Positions 15,248 to 23,974 of a stretch of 64,000 nucleotides of DNA are shown here, piece by piece. The stretch covers positions 1-64,000 of the forward strand of contig CAIRSA010000473.1 of NCBI GenBank assembly GCA_903881085.1, written 5' to 3'. The translations under genes and the position numbers were made by a program. How positions within the stretch are numbered: position 1 is the stretch's first letter; every line of letters starts with the position of its first letter. The notes beneath the pieces were generated by a model. The model was given only the letters and a program-made list of their open reading frames with translations, ran no database searches and was not told where the DNA came from. This DNA comes from an uncultured Acidobacteriia bacterium (GTDB lineage: Bacteria; Acidobacteriota; Terriglobia; Bryobacterales; Bryobacteraceae).

Positions 15248-17786
15248 CCAAAAGCACAAGGTCCCGCAGACCGCCGCCACGACGATTCAATTCAGCAACG
15301 ATTCTGTCCACATGCTCACCATCGGCGGGTTCAACATTGCGCCCAGTAGAATAAGCGAGCAATTTTGCGGTGAGGCAGCGCGCGAATTGATTGCGGTGGC
15401 TGCTGAGCAGGGTTTGTTTAAAGCTGACAATATCCTTGAACGATTCGCCGCTGGGGAGAACTCCCGAAGCGTCCACTGCCGGCGGCTTCACCTTGCCGGA
15501 GCGCGGATAGTGATCGCGCCATGCTCCGATGGGATCGAAGTTCTCCAGTGCGAAGCCCGGGGCGTCGATCGTCTTGTGACAAGCGTTGCAAGTTTCAAGG
15601 TCGCGGTGCTTGGCCAGTTGTTCGCGAATCGTGGTGGCGCCGCGTATGTCGGGCTCAAGCGGTTTCACGTCGGGCGGAGGCGGCATCGGCGGAGTCCCAA
15701 ACAGATTATTCAACACCCAGACACCACGAATCACCGGCGAAGTATCGATTCCATTGGCGCTGGCGGTGTGGATTGCGGCCATGCCGAGCAGACCTCCGCG
15801 CCGGCGATCCGATAGCGCGACCTTGCGAAACTCCGTGCCATGTACTCCTGGAATTTTGTAGAGCCTCGCAAGTCCGCCATTCACAAAGGTGAAGTCGGAA
15901 TCGAGGAAGCGGTCGATTGGCAAATTCTTTTCGAGCAAGTGTTGAAAGAACATGCGGGCTTCCGTCTTCATTGCTTTTGCCAGGCCGTCAACGTAATACG
16001 ACTGGAATTCCTTGGTGCTGGGCGGCATGGAGCCGATTTTGTACAGTTCCAGCCAGCGGGATGTGAACTGGTCAATGAACGCGCTAGCTCTGGAATCGCT
16101 CAACATTCTAAGCGCAGTATCTCGGAACATCGCGGGATCGCTTAGCCTGGCGGTGGAGGCCTTTTCCATGAGCGCGTTGTCTGGCATGGAGGACCAAAGG
16201 AAATAACTAAGCCTTGAGGCGAGTGCGTATTCGTCCAGCTTGCCCTCATTCTCGCGAAGATACAGAAAGCCCGGTGAGCAGAGTACGCCGCGCAGTCCGG
16301 CCTTTAGTGCGTTCAATGGAGAGTCGCCTTTGGCACTGCGCTGCGCCACCAGCTTAAGCAGGGGCTGCAATTCGTTTTCGCTGGCTGGACGCCTGAAGGC
16401 CCGCGAGGCAAAGCGGCGCAGGATCGGCTCGGCGTTGGCCAGCGTGGGTTCCAGGTTGCCGAACAGCGCCACATGAGAGGATGGCGGCCATTGCTCAAAA
16501 AAGGGCCCCTCGATTTCGATTTCGAAGATGCGTGCGCGCGGTCCCATGTATTCGCTGAAGAAGCTGGCCCAGCCGTCGCGCCTGTTGAACGAGCGTGAGG
16601 TGCCGGCTGTTGTGAGCTTGGTTTTGGAGGCGCCTTCTTTCGATACGCCTCGGGTTAGCGACTCCGCGACAGTTTGTTGGTTCACGGGGCCTTCGTTTAC
16701 AACGTAGTCACGAATGAATTTGGGAAAGGTCTGGTAGTATTCGGTAACGAGCGTTTTGCGCAAGGGTTTGACCCCGTTGGGACCGCTGGGAAAAGTCAAT
16801 CGCGGTTGATACCCCTTGTCCAGCCAGATGCGGGCTTCAAACCACTTCGGAGCATCGTCGGGAAGATCGAAGGACGTGAGTTCCCGGTCTGATGTGGTGC
16901 GCTTGCCCAACTCTCCGTATTGCGCAGCGCCAGCCACTACGGCAACGCGCAGCGGATCGGTCTTCACGACGTTTACGATTGCTTCGTCGTAGGGATAATT
17001 GCGATTGATCCCCTGTGCCTTAATGCGGAGTTTGTAATAGCCATCATATGGCACTCCATTGGGCAGCTTGCTTAGCCATAGGAAGCCGCCCTCATCCATG
17101 GTGTTCTTGCGGATGTTTTGATATTTTCCATCCACGTCCTGGCCATCGTGGCGGTTGCCATCGTAATAGAAGGGTGCCTGAAACGTGTACTTGCGGGTCT
17201 CCGGCTTTGGCCCGGAGGATACGGCGTGATTGACGAAAGCTTCGGCAGCGGAAAGGTAGCCGTTGAGTTGGAAGTCCGAAGTGATCAGTGCCGAACCAAT
17301 ATTGGTGAAACCCTCCTGGGCGGCATCTGGCGGGAAAGCGTCGGTCGGGTCGGCGAGCAGGCCCTGGAGCGAGAGGAGATCACGCATGGTCCGGTCATAC
17401 TCGAACCGATTCATGCGGCGTAGAACGGTGGTTGCACCTGTGCCGCGGGCTACTGTCACGGCCAACTTGAGGCGTGTGGAGAGGAAATCAATCACGCGCT
17501 GGCGCTGATCATTGGCCGGCTGTTTGGCGCCTGCGGGCGGCATTGCGCCAAGATTGAGGCGATCTACTATCTCTCGCCAATGTTGTTGTGTATCGCCTGA
17601 ACTGAGGTCTGCATCCAGCTTATCGAAGCGGCGATGCGCCATGGCCACTTTGGGGCCGTGACAGGTGACGCAATACTGCTTCAGGAATGGCTGCACCACT
17701 TGTTCAAAGTCTTGCGCTTGCGGTGCCGCACACAGAAGCGGCGCAGAAAGCGAAGCTGCTACGTACAGGACTAAGACGAACCTCAT
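15216..17786 (-). CDS. DUF1592/DUF1588 heme c protein (planctomycete-type cytochrome)
   Basis: From ATG 17786 the protein has 856 residues: signal peptide (1-20), N-terminal cytochrome c site CVTCH at 39-43, then the DUF1587, DUF1595, DUF1592, DUF1588 and DUF1585 series (landmarks RRMNRFEYDRTMRDLL, LASRLSYFLWSSMPD, ALSDRRRGGLLGMAAI, CNACHKTIDAPGFALENFD, which holds a second CxxCH). Such proteins are exported, probably as redox enzymes for polymers or sugars; the exact reaction is unknown. The start overlaps the DUF1552 stop (ATGA), so the two genes are coupled. It is the last gene of the minus-strand unit starting at 27151. Confidence 0.9.
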   Translation of the reverse strand: MRFVLVLYVAASLSAPLLCAAPQAQDFEQVVQPFLKQYCVTCHGPKVAMAHRRFDKLDADLSSGDTQQHWREIVDRLNLGAMPPAGAKQPANDQRQRVIDFLSTRLKLAVTVARGTGATTVLRRMNRFEYDRTMRDLLSLQGLLADPTDAFPPDAAQEGFTNIGSALITSDFQLNGYLSAAEAFVNHAVSSGPKPETRKYTFQAPFYYDGNRHDGQDVDGKYQNIRKNTMDEGGFLWLSKLPNGVPYDGYYKLRIKAQGINRNYPYDEAIVNVVKTDPLRVAVVAGAAQYGELGKRTTSDRELTSFDLPDDAPKWFEARIWLDKGYQPRLTFPSGPNGVKPLRKTLVTEYYQTFPKFIRDYVVNEGPVNQQTVAESLTRGVSKEGASKTKLTTAGTSRSFNRRDGWASFFSEYMGPRARIFEIEIEGPFFEQWPPSSHVALFGNLEPTLANAEPILRRFASRAFRRPASENELQPLLKLVAQRSAKGDSPLNALKAGLRGVLCSPGFLYLRENEGKLDEYALASRLSYFLWSSMPDNALMEKASTARLSDPAMFRDTALRMLSDSRASAFIDQFTSRWLELYKIGSMPPSTKEFQSYYVDGLAKAMKTEARMFFQHLLEKNLPIDRFLDSDFTFVNGGLARLYKIPGVHGTEFRKVALSDRRRGGLLGMAAIHTASANGIDTSPVIRGVWVLNNLFGTPPMPPPPDVKPLEPDIRGATTIREQLAKHRDLETCNACHKTIDAPGFALENFDPIGAWRDHYPRSGKVKPPAVDASGVLPSGESFKDIVSFKQTLLSSHRNQFARCLTAKLLAYSTGRNVEPADGEHVDRIVAELNRRGGGLRDLVLLVTESEPFHRK

Positions 17787-19057
17787 GCGAAATCTCCAAT
17801 GGTCCCTGTGGCCTTGTTGAAGCGATCCACTTCCACTCCAAAGCGCTGCAGCATTGTGGTGAAGAGGTTGCACAGGGGTACGCGCCGCTCCTGCGGGTAG
17901 GATTTATGCTGGCCATGACGGAAGCCGCCGCCAGCAAGCAGAATGGGAAGGTCTTTGTTGGAATGAGAGCTGCCGTTGCCCATGCCGCTGCCGAAGAGCA
18001 CGATGGTGCGGTCCAGAAAGCGCGCGCCATCGGCGTCGGTGAGCGAGGATAAGCTCCCCAGGAAATTGGCAAAGTGTTCGACCTGAAATTTTTCAATCAG
18101 CAGCAGCCCGCGTTGCAGAACCTCCGCTTTGCCATGATGCGAAAAGCCATGGTAGGAGCCGCTGAGACCGATGTTCTGGGTGTCGATGACGCCGGGGATT
18201 TCCAGCACCGCAACGCGAGTGGAATCGGTTTGGAGCGCGAGTGTCAGAAGTTGATAGAACACGGAAAGGCTTTCCGTGAAGGGACCATCCTCAGGCAAAG
18301 TCATGCCAATCTTCGGTTTCGGAGTGTCGAGCCAACCGCTGGCTGCGCCGATTTTCTTTTCCACCTCACGAACGGAGGTCAGGTACTCGTCGAGCTTCAG
18401 GCGGTCGAGCTTGCCGAGGCCCTTTTCGATGGTGGCGGCCTGGCCGCGAACCGCGTCGAGGATACTGCCGTTGACGTCGTAACTTTCAGCCGCGCGTTTG
18501 CGGCCCGCAGCGTCGTCAGCCACGAACAGCCCACGGAACAACTCACTGGCTCTGGTAATGGGCGGAATGTTTACGCCATTCCGGGTCCATGACATCTGGG
18601 GCGCCATGTCGCCATCGGCGCCGCCGGCACTTGCAACGATAGACGGGAATCTCGTCCGCCCGCCTACAAATTCCGCCGCACGTTGATCGAGGGAGATGTT
18701 TCGCGAGGGCCACGCCATGGCATCCTGATCCCGAAGGCCGCTGAGGAACGAATGCACAGCCCGGTGCCCGCCACTCACATCGTGGTCGAGGTGCGAAAAG
18801 ATGGTCAAATCCTTGCGGTGCTTTTCAAGGGGCTGGAGCAATTCAGGCATCGCATAGCCGCTGCCGGCGGTGACAGGGAAGAAAGCATCGGGAAGCATTC
18901 CAAGCGGGTTGCCGACACATACCATACGCATCGGCGGAGTCTTTTTATCTTTGGAAATAGCCGATGGCTGCATCGCCTCCAGCATTGGCAATGCGATCGA
19001 CACTCCGGTACCTTTGAGAAATGTTCGGCGGTTTAGCCGCGGACGTAGTATGTACAT
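17783..19057 (-). CDS. DUF1552 Tat-exported protein
   Basis: 424 residues with a twin-arginine signal (NRRTFLKGTGVSIALPM) and the DUF1552 core, including HSFLSGLRDQD, SLDQRAAEF, SGSYHGFSHHGK and a GSGMGNGSSHSNKDLPILL segment near the end. It relates to the DUF1501/alkaline-phosphatase-like superfamily. It is nearly always next to a DUF1592 protein, as here. AGGAAG precedes ATG 19057. The biochemical function of the pair is not established. Confidence 0.9.
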   Translation of the reverse strand: MYILRPRLNRRTFLKGTGVSIALPMLEAMQPSAISKDKKTPPMRMVCVGNPLGMLPDAFFPVTAGSGYAMPELLQPLEKHRKDLTIFSHLDHDVSGGHRAVHSFLSGLRDQDAMAWPSRNISLDQRAAEFVGGRTRFPSIVASAGGADGDMAPQMSWTRNGVNIPPITRASELFRGLFVADDAAGRKRAAESYDVNGSILDAVRGQAATIEKGLGKLDRLKLDEYLTSVREVEKKIGAASGWLDTPKPKIGMTLPEDGPFTESLSVFYQLLTLALQTDSTRVAVLEIPGVIDTQNIGLSGSYHGFSHHGKAEVLQRGLLLIEKFQVEHFANFLGSLSSLTDADGARFLDRTIVLFGSGMGNGSSHSNKDLPILLAGGGFRHGQHKSYPQERRVPLCNLFTTMLQRFGVEVDRFNKATGTIGDFA

Positions 19058-19104
19058 GGAATCTTCCTAAAACCTTTCCTCAGATCATATCAGTGGCGGT
19101 TGGG

Positions 19105-22100
19105 CTAGAAGACGTACTTCAACGCGAGCTGGATGCGGCGCGGGTCGGCCGCCTGCGTAATCTTCCCGGCGGCAGGAGTACCCACCGCTGCGCTCGGCGC
19201 TCCAAAGTTTGGCGTGTTCGTGAAGTTGAACGATTCGAAGCGGAACTGAATCTCGTGGCGCTCCCAGGGCATCTTGAAGTTGCGCGCCATCATGAGATCG
19301 AAATTGACCCGGCCGGGGGCTCGCACCAGGTTGCGGCCGGCATTGCTGATTACGCCGGGTGCGCTGGGAATGACGAAGCCGGTATCGAACCAGCGGTCGA
19401 TGCTGCGTTCACTCGAAGGGAGGTTGGGGCTGCGCACGAAATCTCCACGCACCGAACCGCCCAGGTTCTCGTTGTTGACGTTGATGGAATGCGGGACCGG
19501 CAGGCCGGTGTACTTAGCGAAGATACCGCCCACCTGCCAGCCGCCGAGGATTGCGTTGGCGACGCCCGAGCTCATGTAGTTGTGGCCCTTACCCAACGGA
19601 ATCTCATAGACACTGCTAAGCACGAAGCCCAGCCGCCTGTCCAGGCTGGAGTTGGCGCGTTCACGCCTCATATCCCACACGGTCGCGACACCGCCGCCGC
19701 CGTCAAACAGATCTTCGTTTCCCTGATCGATGCTGTGCGCCCAGGCGAACGAACTGAGCAGCGTCAGCCCTTTGGAAAAGCGCTTTTCCACCTTGGCGGT
19801 GAGCGACTGGTAACTGGAGTTCAGGTTGTTTTCATGCAGTGAGACATTGCTGAAATCCGGCCGCGCCAGGCGCGTGTTGGAGGCCCGCACGGCATCGGGT
19901 GTGCGCGGCAGGTTGATGTTGCGTATGTTGGCCAGATGCGTTCCCTTGGTGCCAATGTAGCCGACGGTCACCAGCGTTTCCCAAGGCAGCGTGCGCTGCA
20001 CGTCGAAGTACCATTGGCCCACATAGAGCGTCGGCCGGAAATCGGGGAACACATACACGGTGGAACCCTTTTGGACAACGCTCGTACTGAACGCCGGAAA
20101 GCCGTTTTGGACGAAGAAGGTAGTGGCGTCCGGCGTGGTCTGCATAGCGACGTCGGCGCTCTTGGGCGGACCCGAGCGGAAGTTCGCATTCTCAGTGCTG
20201 GGACTGTTCGGTTCTCCGTAGAAGATGCCAGCGCCGCCGCGAATCACCGTCTTGCTGTTTAGAGAGTATGCGAAGCCCAGGCGCGGTGCCCAGTTGTTGT
20301 GGTCGTTCGTGCCGCCGGAATCCTTGTCGCCGGTAGGATAGACGAACTTCTCGCCGGCCTGCGTGGCTACGTTGACCCCTTCATAGAGGTAGCGGCTGAC
20401 GGACTGTTTGGCTGCATTCGGGAAGACGGCCTTGTTGAAAACCTCATAACGCAAGCCCACATTCAGTGTCAGCCGGCTGGTGACCTTGAAATCATCCTGC
20501 ACAAAAAGACCGTAATACCAGTTGTTGATATCTTCGCCTTGATTGTTGCCGTAAGTTCCGCTGCCCACATAGCCCAGCAGCATATCCGCCATTCCGTTGC
20601 CTGTATTGGATCGGCTTGCTCCATTGTTCGGGAATTCCGATGTGAAGTTGCCGCTGAAGGCGAAATTCCCGCGTCGATTGCGGGCCGCGTCGCGATAGAC
20701 GTTGGAGAGGCGCAATTCGCCGCCGAACTTAATGGTGTGCCTGCCGCGCTGCCAGACCAGCGCGTCTGCCATTGACACGTTCGCCAAATTGTTCACATTT
20801 GGCCAGAAGCTGCGCGGCCCCATTTCGACGAAGCCGTTGGGCGAAAAACGCGTCCAGCCTTGATCGAGCCCGTCGCCGACGGAATCGCCGGGAGCGTTCT
20901 TGATGCCGTATTTCGCATTCAAATTCTCAGTGAAGGGAATATCGAAGCGCGTATCGAATTCCGAAAAGCCGAAACGAAGTTCATTGAACATCGTCGCGGA
21001 AAGCGAACTACTGAGTGCGCTGGCAATATTGTGGCCCTTCAGCACGACGGTTTGTCCCTGGCCGCCCATCATCGGGTATGGCAGAGTTCCATTCTGATTG
21101 CGGAACTGATCGCGCAGTGAGTAGCGGGCGAAGAAGCGATGCTTGTCGTTGATGTTGTGGTCGGCGCGGAAATCGTACTGGTCGGCGTCGTCGGAATCGC
21201 TCGGCCCGAAGTAGTAGTTGTTCGGCGCGTTTTCGCCGGCGCTGGAGATGTTGGCTTTGGGATATAACCCGACGATGTTTTTGATCACCGGATCCCAGCG
21301 CGTCTGGGGGATTATGTTATTGGCGAAGGGCAGGCGCACGACGGTGGCCGCCGTGCCGGTTTGCGTCCTGGGATCGAAGATGTTGCGGCGCGTGGCTGGT
21401 TGCTTCGAAAAATCGCCACGCTCAACGATGTCCGCACCGGGCACCGAACTGATGTAGCTTTGGCCCGTGCGGATGCGCGTACCCTGATAGCTGGCGAAGA
21501 AAAACGTCTTGTTCTTAATCGCCGGACCGCCCAGTGTGGCGCCATATTGGTTCTGGCGGTACGAAGGTTTTTGGGCCCCCGAACGGTTGGCGAAAAAGTT
21601 GGTGCCGTCCAGTTTCTCATTGCGCAGAAATTCATAGGCCGAGCCGTGAAGCTTATTCGTACCCGACTTGGTCGAAACCAGCACCTTCGCGCCGGCGCGA
21701 TAGCCGTACTCGGCGCTCATGTTGTTGGTGACCACTTTGAATTCAGCCACGGCATCGACCGGCGGTTTCACTTGCTGCGCTTCGTAGCCGAGCGGTCCGC
21801 CCGAAGTGCGCGAACTGTTGTCGTTGCCGTCGAGAAGCACGCTGTTCTGCGCCATTTGCAGGCCGACGGCGGAGAACTGCCCCTCGTCGCGGCCGCGCGC
21901 GCCGGTTCCAATGTCGCCACCAGGCTGCGCGCCGGCGGTGAACTGCGCGAGCTGGAGATAATTTCTGCCGTTGAGCGGCATTTCGAGAATCCGCTTGGAG
22001 TCGATCACCTGGCCGACCTCGCTCGTCTCTGAATTGATCAGGATGCCGCTGGCGGAAACCTCAATGGACTCGACTACGCTCCCGGTCTTGAGCTCAAAGT

Positions 22101-22401
22101 CGAGGCGCGCCGTCTGGCCCACTTCGAGCCGCAGCTCATTCACCTGCCGCAATGCGAAGCCTTGTGCATGGCACTCCACTTTGTAGCGGCCGGTGGAGAG
22201 CGAGGGAAACAGATAGAGACCGCGTTCGTTGGTCACAGCCTTCGCGGAAACCGCGGTCTCAAGGTTGGTAATGGTGACCGTCGCACCAGGCACCATCGCC
22301 TTCGACGGATCGATGACGACGCCTTGCACGCCAGAGTTCTGGGCGGACAGGGCGAACGTCAGGAGCAAGGAACAGCAAAAAGTAATCGGTAAATTGCGCA
22401 A
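19105..22401 (-). CDS. Oar-like TonB-dependent receptor
   Basis: 1098 residues from a TTG start at 22401 (GGAG 8 bases before it; no ATG for 35 codons). Order: signal peptide ending SAQ, carboxypeptidase-regulatory-like domain (about 25-110), plug domain (about 120-230, with MPLNGRNYLQLAQF) and a large beta barrel ending in the aromatic LALKYVF. These receptors sit in the outer membrane and import glycans or peptides with TonB energy. Third gene of a minus-strand unit: 28 bases behind a sulfatase and 47 before DUF1552. Confidence 0.9.
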   Translation of the reverse strand: MRNLPITFCCSLLLTFALSAQNSGVQGVVIDPSKAMVPGATVTITNLETAVSAKAVTNERGLYLFPSLSTGRYKVECHAQGFALRQVNELRLEVGQTARLDFELKTGSVVESIEVSASGILINSETSEVGQVIDSKRILEMPLNGRNYLQLAQFTAGAQPGGDIGTGARGRDEGQFSAVGLQMAQNSVLLDGNDNSSRTSGGPLGYEAQQVKPPVDAVAEFKVVTNNMSAEYGYRAGAKVLVSTKSGTNKLHGSAYEFLRNEKLDGTNFFANRSGAQKPSYRQNQYGATLGGPAIKNKTFFFASYQGTRIRTGQSYISSVPGADIVERGDFSKQPATRRNIFDPRTQTGTAATVVRLPFANNIIPQTRWDPVIKNIVGLYPKANISSAGENAPNNYYFGPSDSDDADQYDFRADHNINDKHRFFARYSLRDQFRNQNGTLPYPMMGGQGQTVVLKGHNIASALSSSLSATMFNELRFGFSEFDTRFDIPFTENLNAKYGIKNAPGDSVGDGLDQGWTRFSPNGFVEMGPRSFWPNVNNLANVSMADALVWQRGRHTIKFGGELRLSNVYRDAARNRRGNFAFSGNFTSEFPNNGASRSNTGNGMADMLLGYVGSGTYGNNQGEDINNWYYGLFVQDDFKVTSRLTLNVGLRYEVFNKAVFPNAAKQSVSRYLYEGVNVATQAGEKFVYPTGDKDSGGTNDHNNWAPRLGFAYSLNSKTVIRGGAGIFYGEPNSPSTENANFRSGPPKSADVAMQTTPDATTFFVQNGFPAFSTSVVQKGSTVYVFPDFRPTLYVGQWYFDVQRTLPWETLVTVGYIGTKGTHLANIRNINLPRTPDAVRASNTRLARPDFSNVSLHENNLNSSYQSLTAKVEKRFSKGLTLLSSFAWAHSIDQGNEDLFDGGGGVATVWDMRRERANSSLDRRLGFVLSSVYEIPLGKGHNYMSSGVANAILGGWQVGGIFAKYTGLPVPHSINVNNENLGGSVRGDFVRSPNLPSSERSIDRWFDTGFVIPSAPGVISNAGRNLVRAPGRVNFDLMMARNFKMPWERHEIQFRFESFNFTNTPNFGAPSAAVGTPAAGKITQAADPRRIQLALKYVF

Positions 22402-22429
22402 TGTGATTTCTCCAGTTTTCGTGTTGTCG

Positions 22430-23956
22430 CTACGGTTGCGGCCGCGAACCGGCTGCCCGAATCGCCTGCAACTTATCCGCCAGTTCCTTCACTTTCCGCG
22501 GATTCTCCGCGGCCAGGTTCTTTGTTTCGCCAAGATCCCTCGACAAGTCGTACAGTTGCGCCTGTGGGTCATTGCCCGTCTCGGTGTTCGTGTTTACCTG
22601 AACCTTCGGTCCATTGGCGGGGGAGATGTACTTCCAGTTTCCATCCCTCAGCGAGAGGATGCTGGCCTGTTCCACCAGAAGCTGCCGCCCGGTCTTTGAT
22701 TCACCGAGGAGTGCGCTCAGCACATTCTCACTGTCCGGCGCTGCGCCGACCGGGAGCTTGGCGTCCGTCAACTGCGCGAAAGAACGGAGCAGGTCCACTT
22801 GCCCGATCAGGGCGTCGGAAACGCCCGGCTTGACGCGTGCCGGCCAATGCACGATGAAGGGAACGCGGGTACCGCCTTCGAAGTTGGAATACTTGCCGCC
22901 ACGCAGCGGCCCATTCGGACGATGAGAGCCCAGCTTCGTGACCGCCTCGTCCTGGTAACCGTCATCCACAACAGCGCCGTTATCGCTTGAGAGAACAATC
23001 AATGTATTCTGGAGCAAACCCCGCTTCTGCAGGGCGGCAACCAGTTCTCCGACGCACCAGTCGAGTTCGGCGATGACGTTGCCGCGACGGCCCATTTCGG
23101 TTGCTTTGCTAAACCGCGGATGGGGCGAACGGGGAACATGGATGTCGTGGGTAGCGAAGTATAAAAAGAAGGGCTGTTTGGCGTTCCGGTCAATGAACGA
23201 TACAGCCTGCCCTGTGAGTTCATCCGCCATCTTGTCGTCATCCCACAGCGCCGCTTTGCCTCCGCTCATATAGCCGATGCGGCTGATGCCGTTGACGATG
23301 GTCATGTCGTGGCCGTGGCTCGGCTTCATCTTCAGCAGTTGCGGATGAGTCTTACCGGTCGGTTGATCGTCGAGCGGCCCGGTGTAGTCGACCTTGATCG
23401 GATCCTTCGGGTCCAGGTTGCGAACGCGGCCATTCTCAACATAAACGCAGGGCACGCGATCGCCGGTGGCGGGGAGGATGAAGCTCTCGTCGAAGCCGAT
23501 TTCGCGCGGCCCGGGAACGATCTCCGTATTCCAATTGACATTGCCATTGCCCAGCCCCAGATGCCACTTGCCGATGGCCTTCGTGCGGTAGCCTCGCTGC
23601 TTCAGCATGGAGGCCATGGTCACGCGTCCGGGCTGAATCAAAGCCGGCGCATCGCCTGGAAGCACCTTCGCTCCCGGAATGCGGAACGAATACTCGCCAG
23701 TGAGTAGCGAGTAGCGCGAGGGAGTACAGGTAGCTGCACTTGTATGAACATCGGTGAACCGAAGCCCACGCTTGGCAAGCGCGTCAATATTCGGCGTTTT
23801 GACGCGTTGCGCGCCATAACAGCCCACATCCCCATAACCCAGGTCATCGGCGTAAATGAGAATGATATTGGGAGCAGCTCCAGCGTAGCCGGACGCGTTG
23901 TGGCCGGCCATCAGTCCCGCGGCGGCGGTGGATGCAAGAAAGCCTCTTCGTGTCAT
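22430..23956 (-). CDS. Type I sulfatase, Tat-exported
   Basis: 508 residues, signal MTRRGFLASTAAAG (twin-arginine). The metal-binding DDLGYGD is near 38-44, the formylglycine site is CTPSR with Cys77, and GKWHLGLG and LSSDNGA follow in the expected order. The Cys must be oxidised to formylglycine by a separate enzyme, not seen in the window. It lies between two TonB receptors (18 and 28 bases), suggesting it removes sulfate from an imported or surface-bound glycan. Confidence 0.93.
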   Translation of the reverse strand: MTRRGFLASTAAAGLMAGHNASGYAGAAPNIILIYADDLGYGDVGCYGAQRVKTPNIDALAKRGLRFTDVHTSAATCTPSRYSLLTGEYSFRIPGAKVLPGDAPALIQPGRVTMASMLKQRGYRTKAIGKWHLGLGNGNVNWNTEIVPGPREIGFDESFILPATGDRVPCVYVENGRVRNLDPKDPIKVDYTGPLDDQPTGKTHPQLLKMKPSHGHDMTIVNGISRIGYMSGGKAALWDDDKMADELTGQAVSFIDRNAKQPFFLYFATHDIHVPRSPHPRFSKATEMGRRGNVIAELDWCVGELVAALQKRGLLQNTLIVLSSDNGAVVDDGYQDEAVTKLGSHRPNGPLRGGKYSNFEGGTRVPFIVHWPARVKPGVSDALIGQVDLLRSFAQLTDAKLPVGAAPDSENVLSALLGESKTGRQLLVEQASILSLRDGNWKYISPANGPKVQVNTNTETGNDPQAQLYDLSRDLGETKNLAAENPRKVKELADKLQAIRAAGSRPQP

Positions 23957-23974
23957 TGCTCTTTTTCTCTCCGA

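Noticed and set aside
19088-19098. GCGGTTGGG before DUF1552 as a minus-strand ECF -35
   Set aside because: No GATGC at the required distance, and the gene lies inside an operon.
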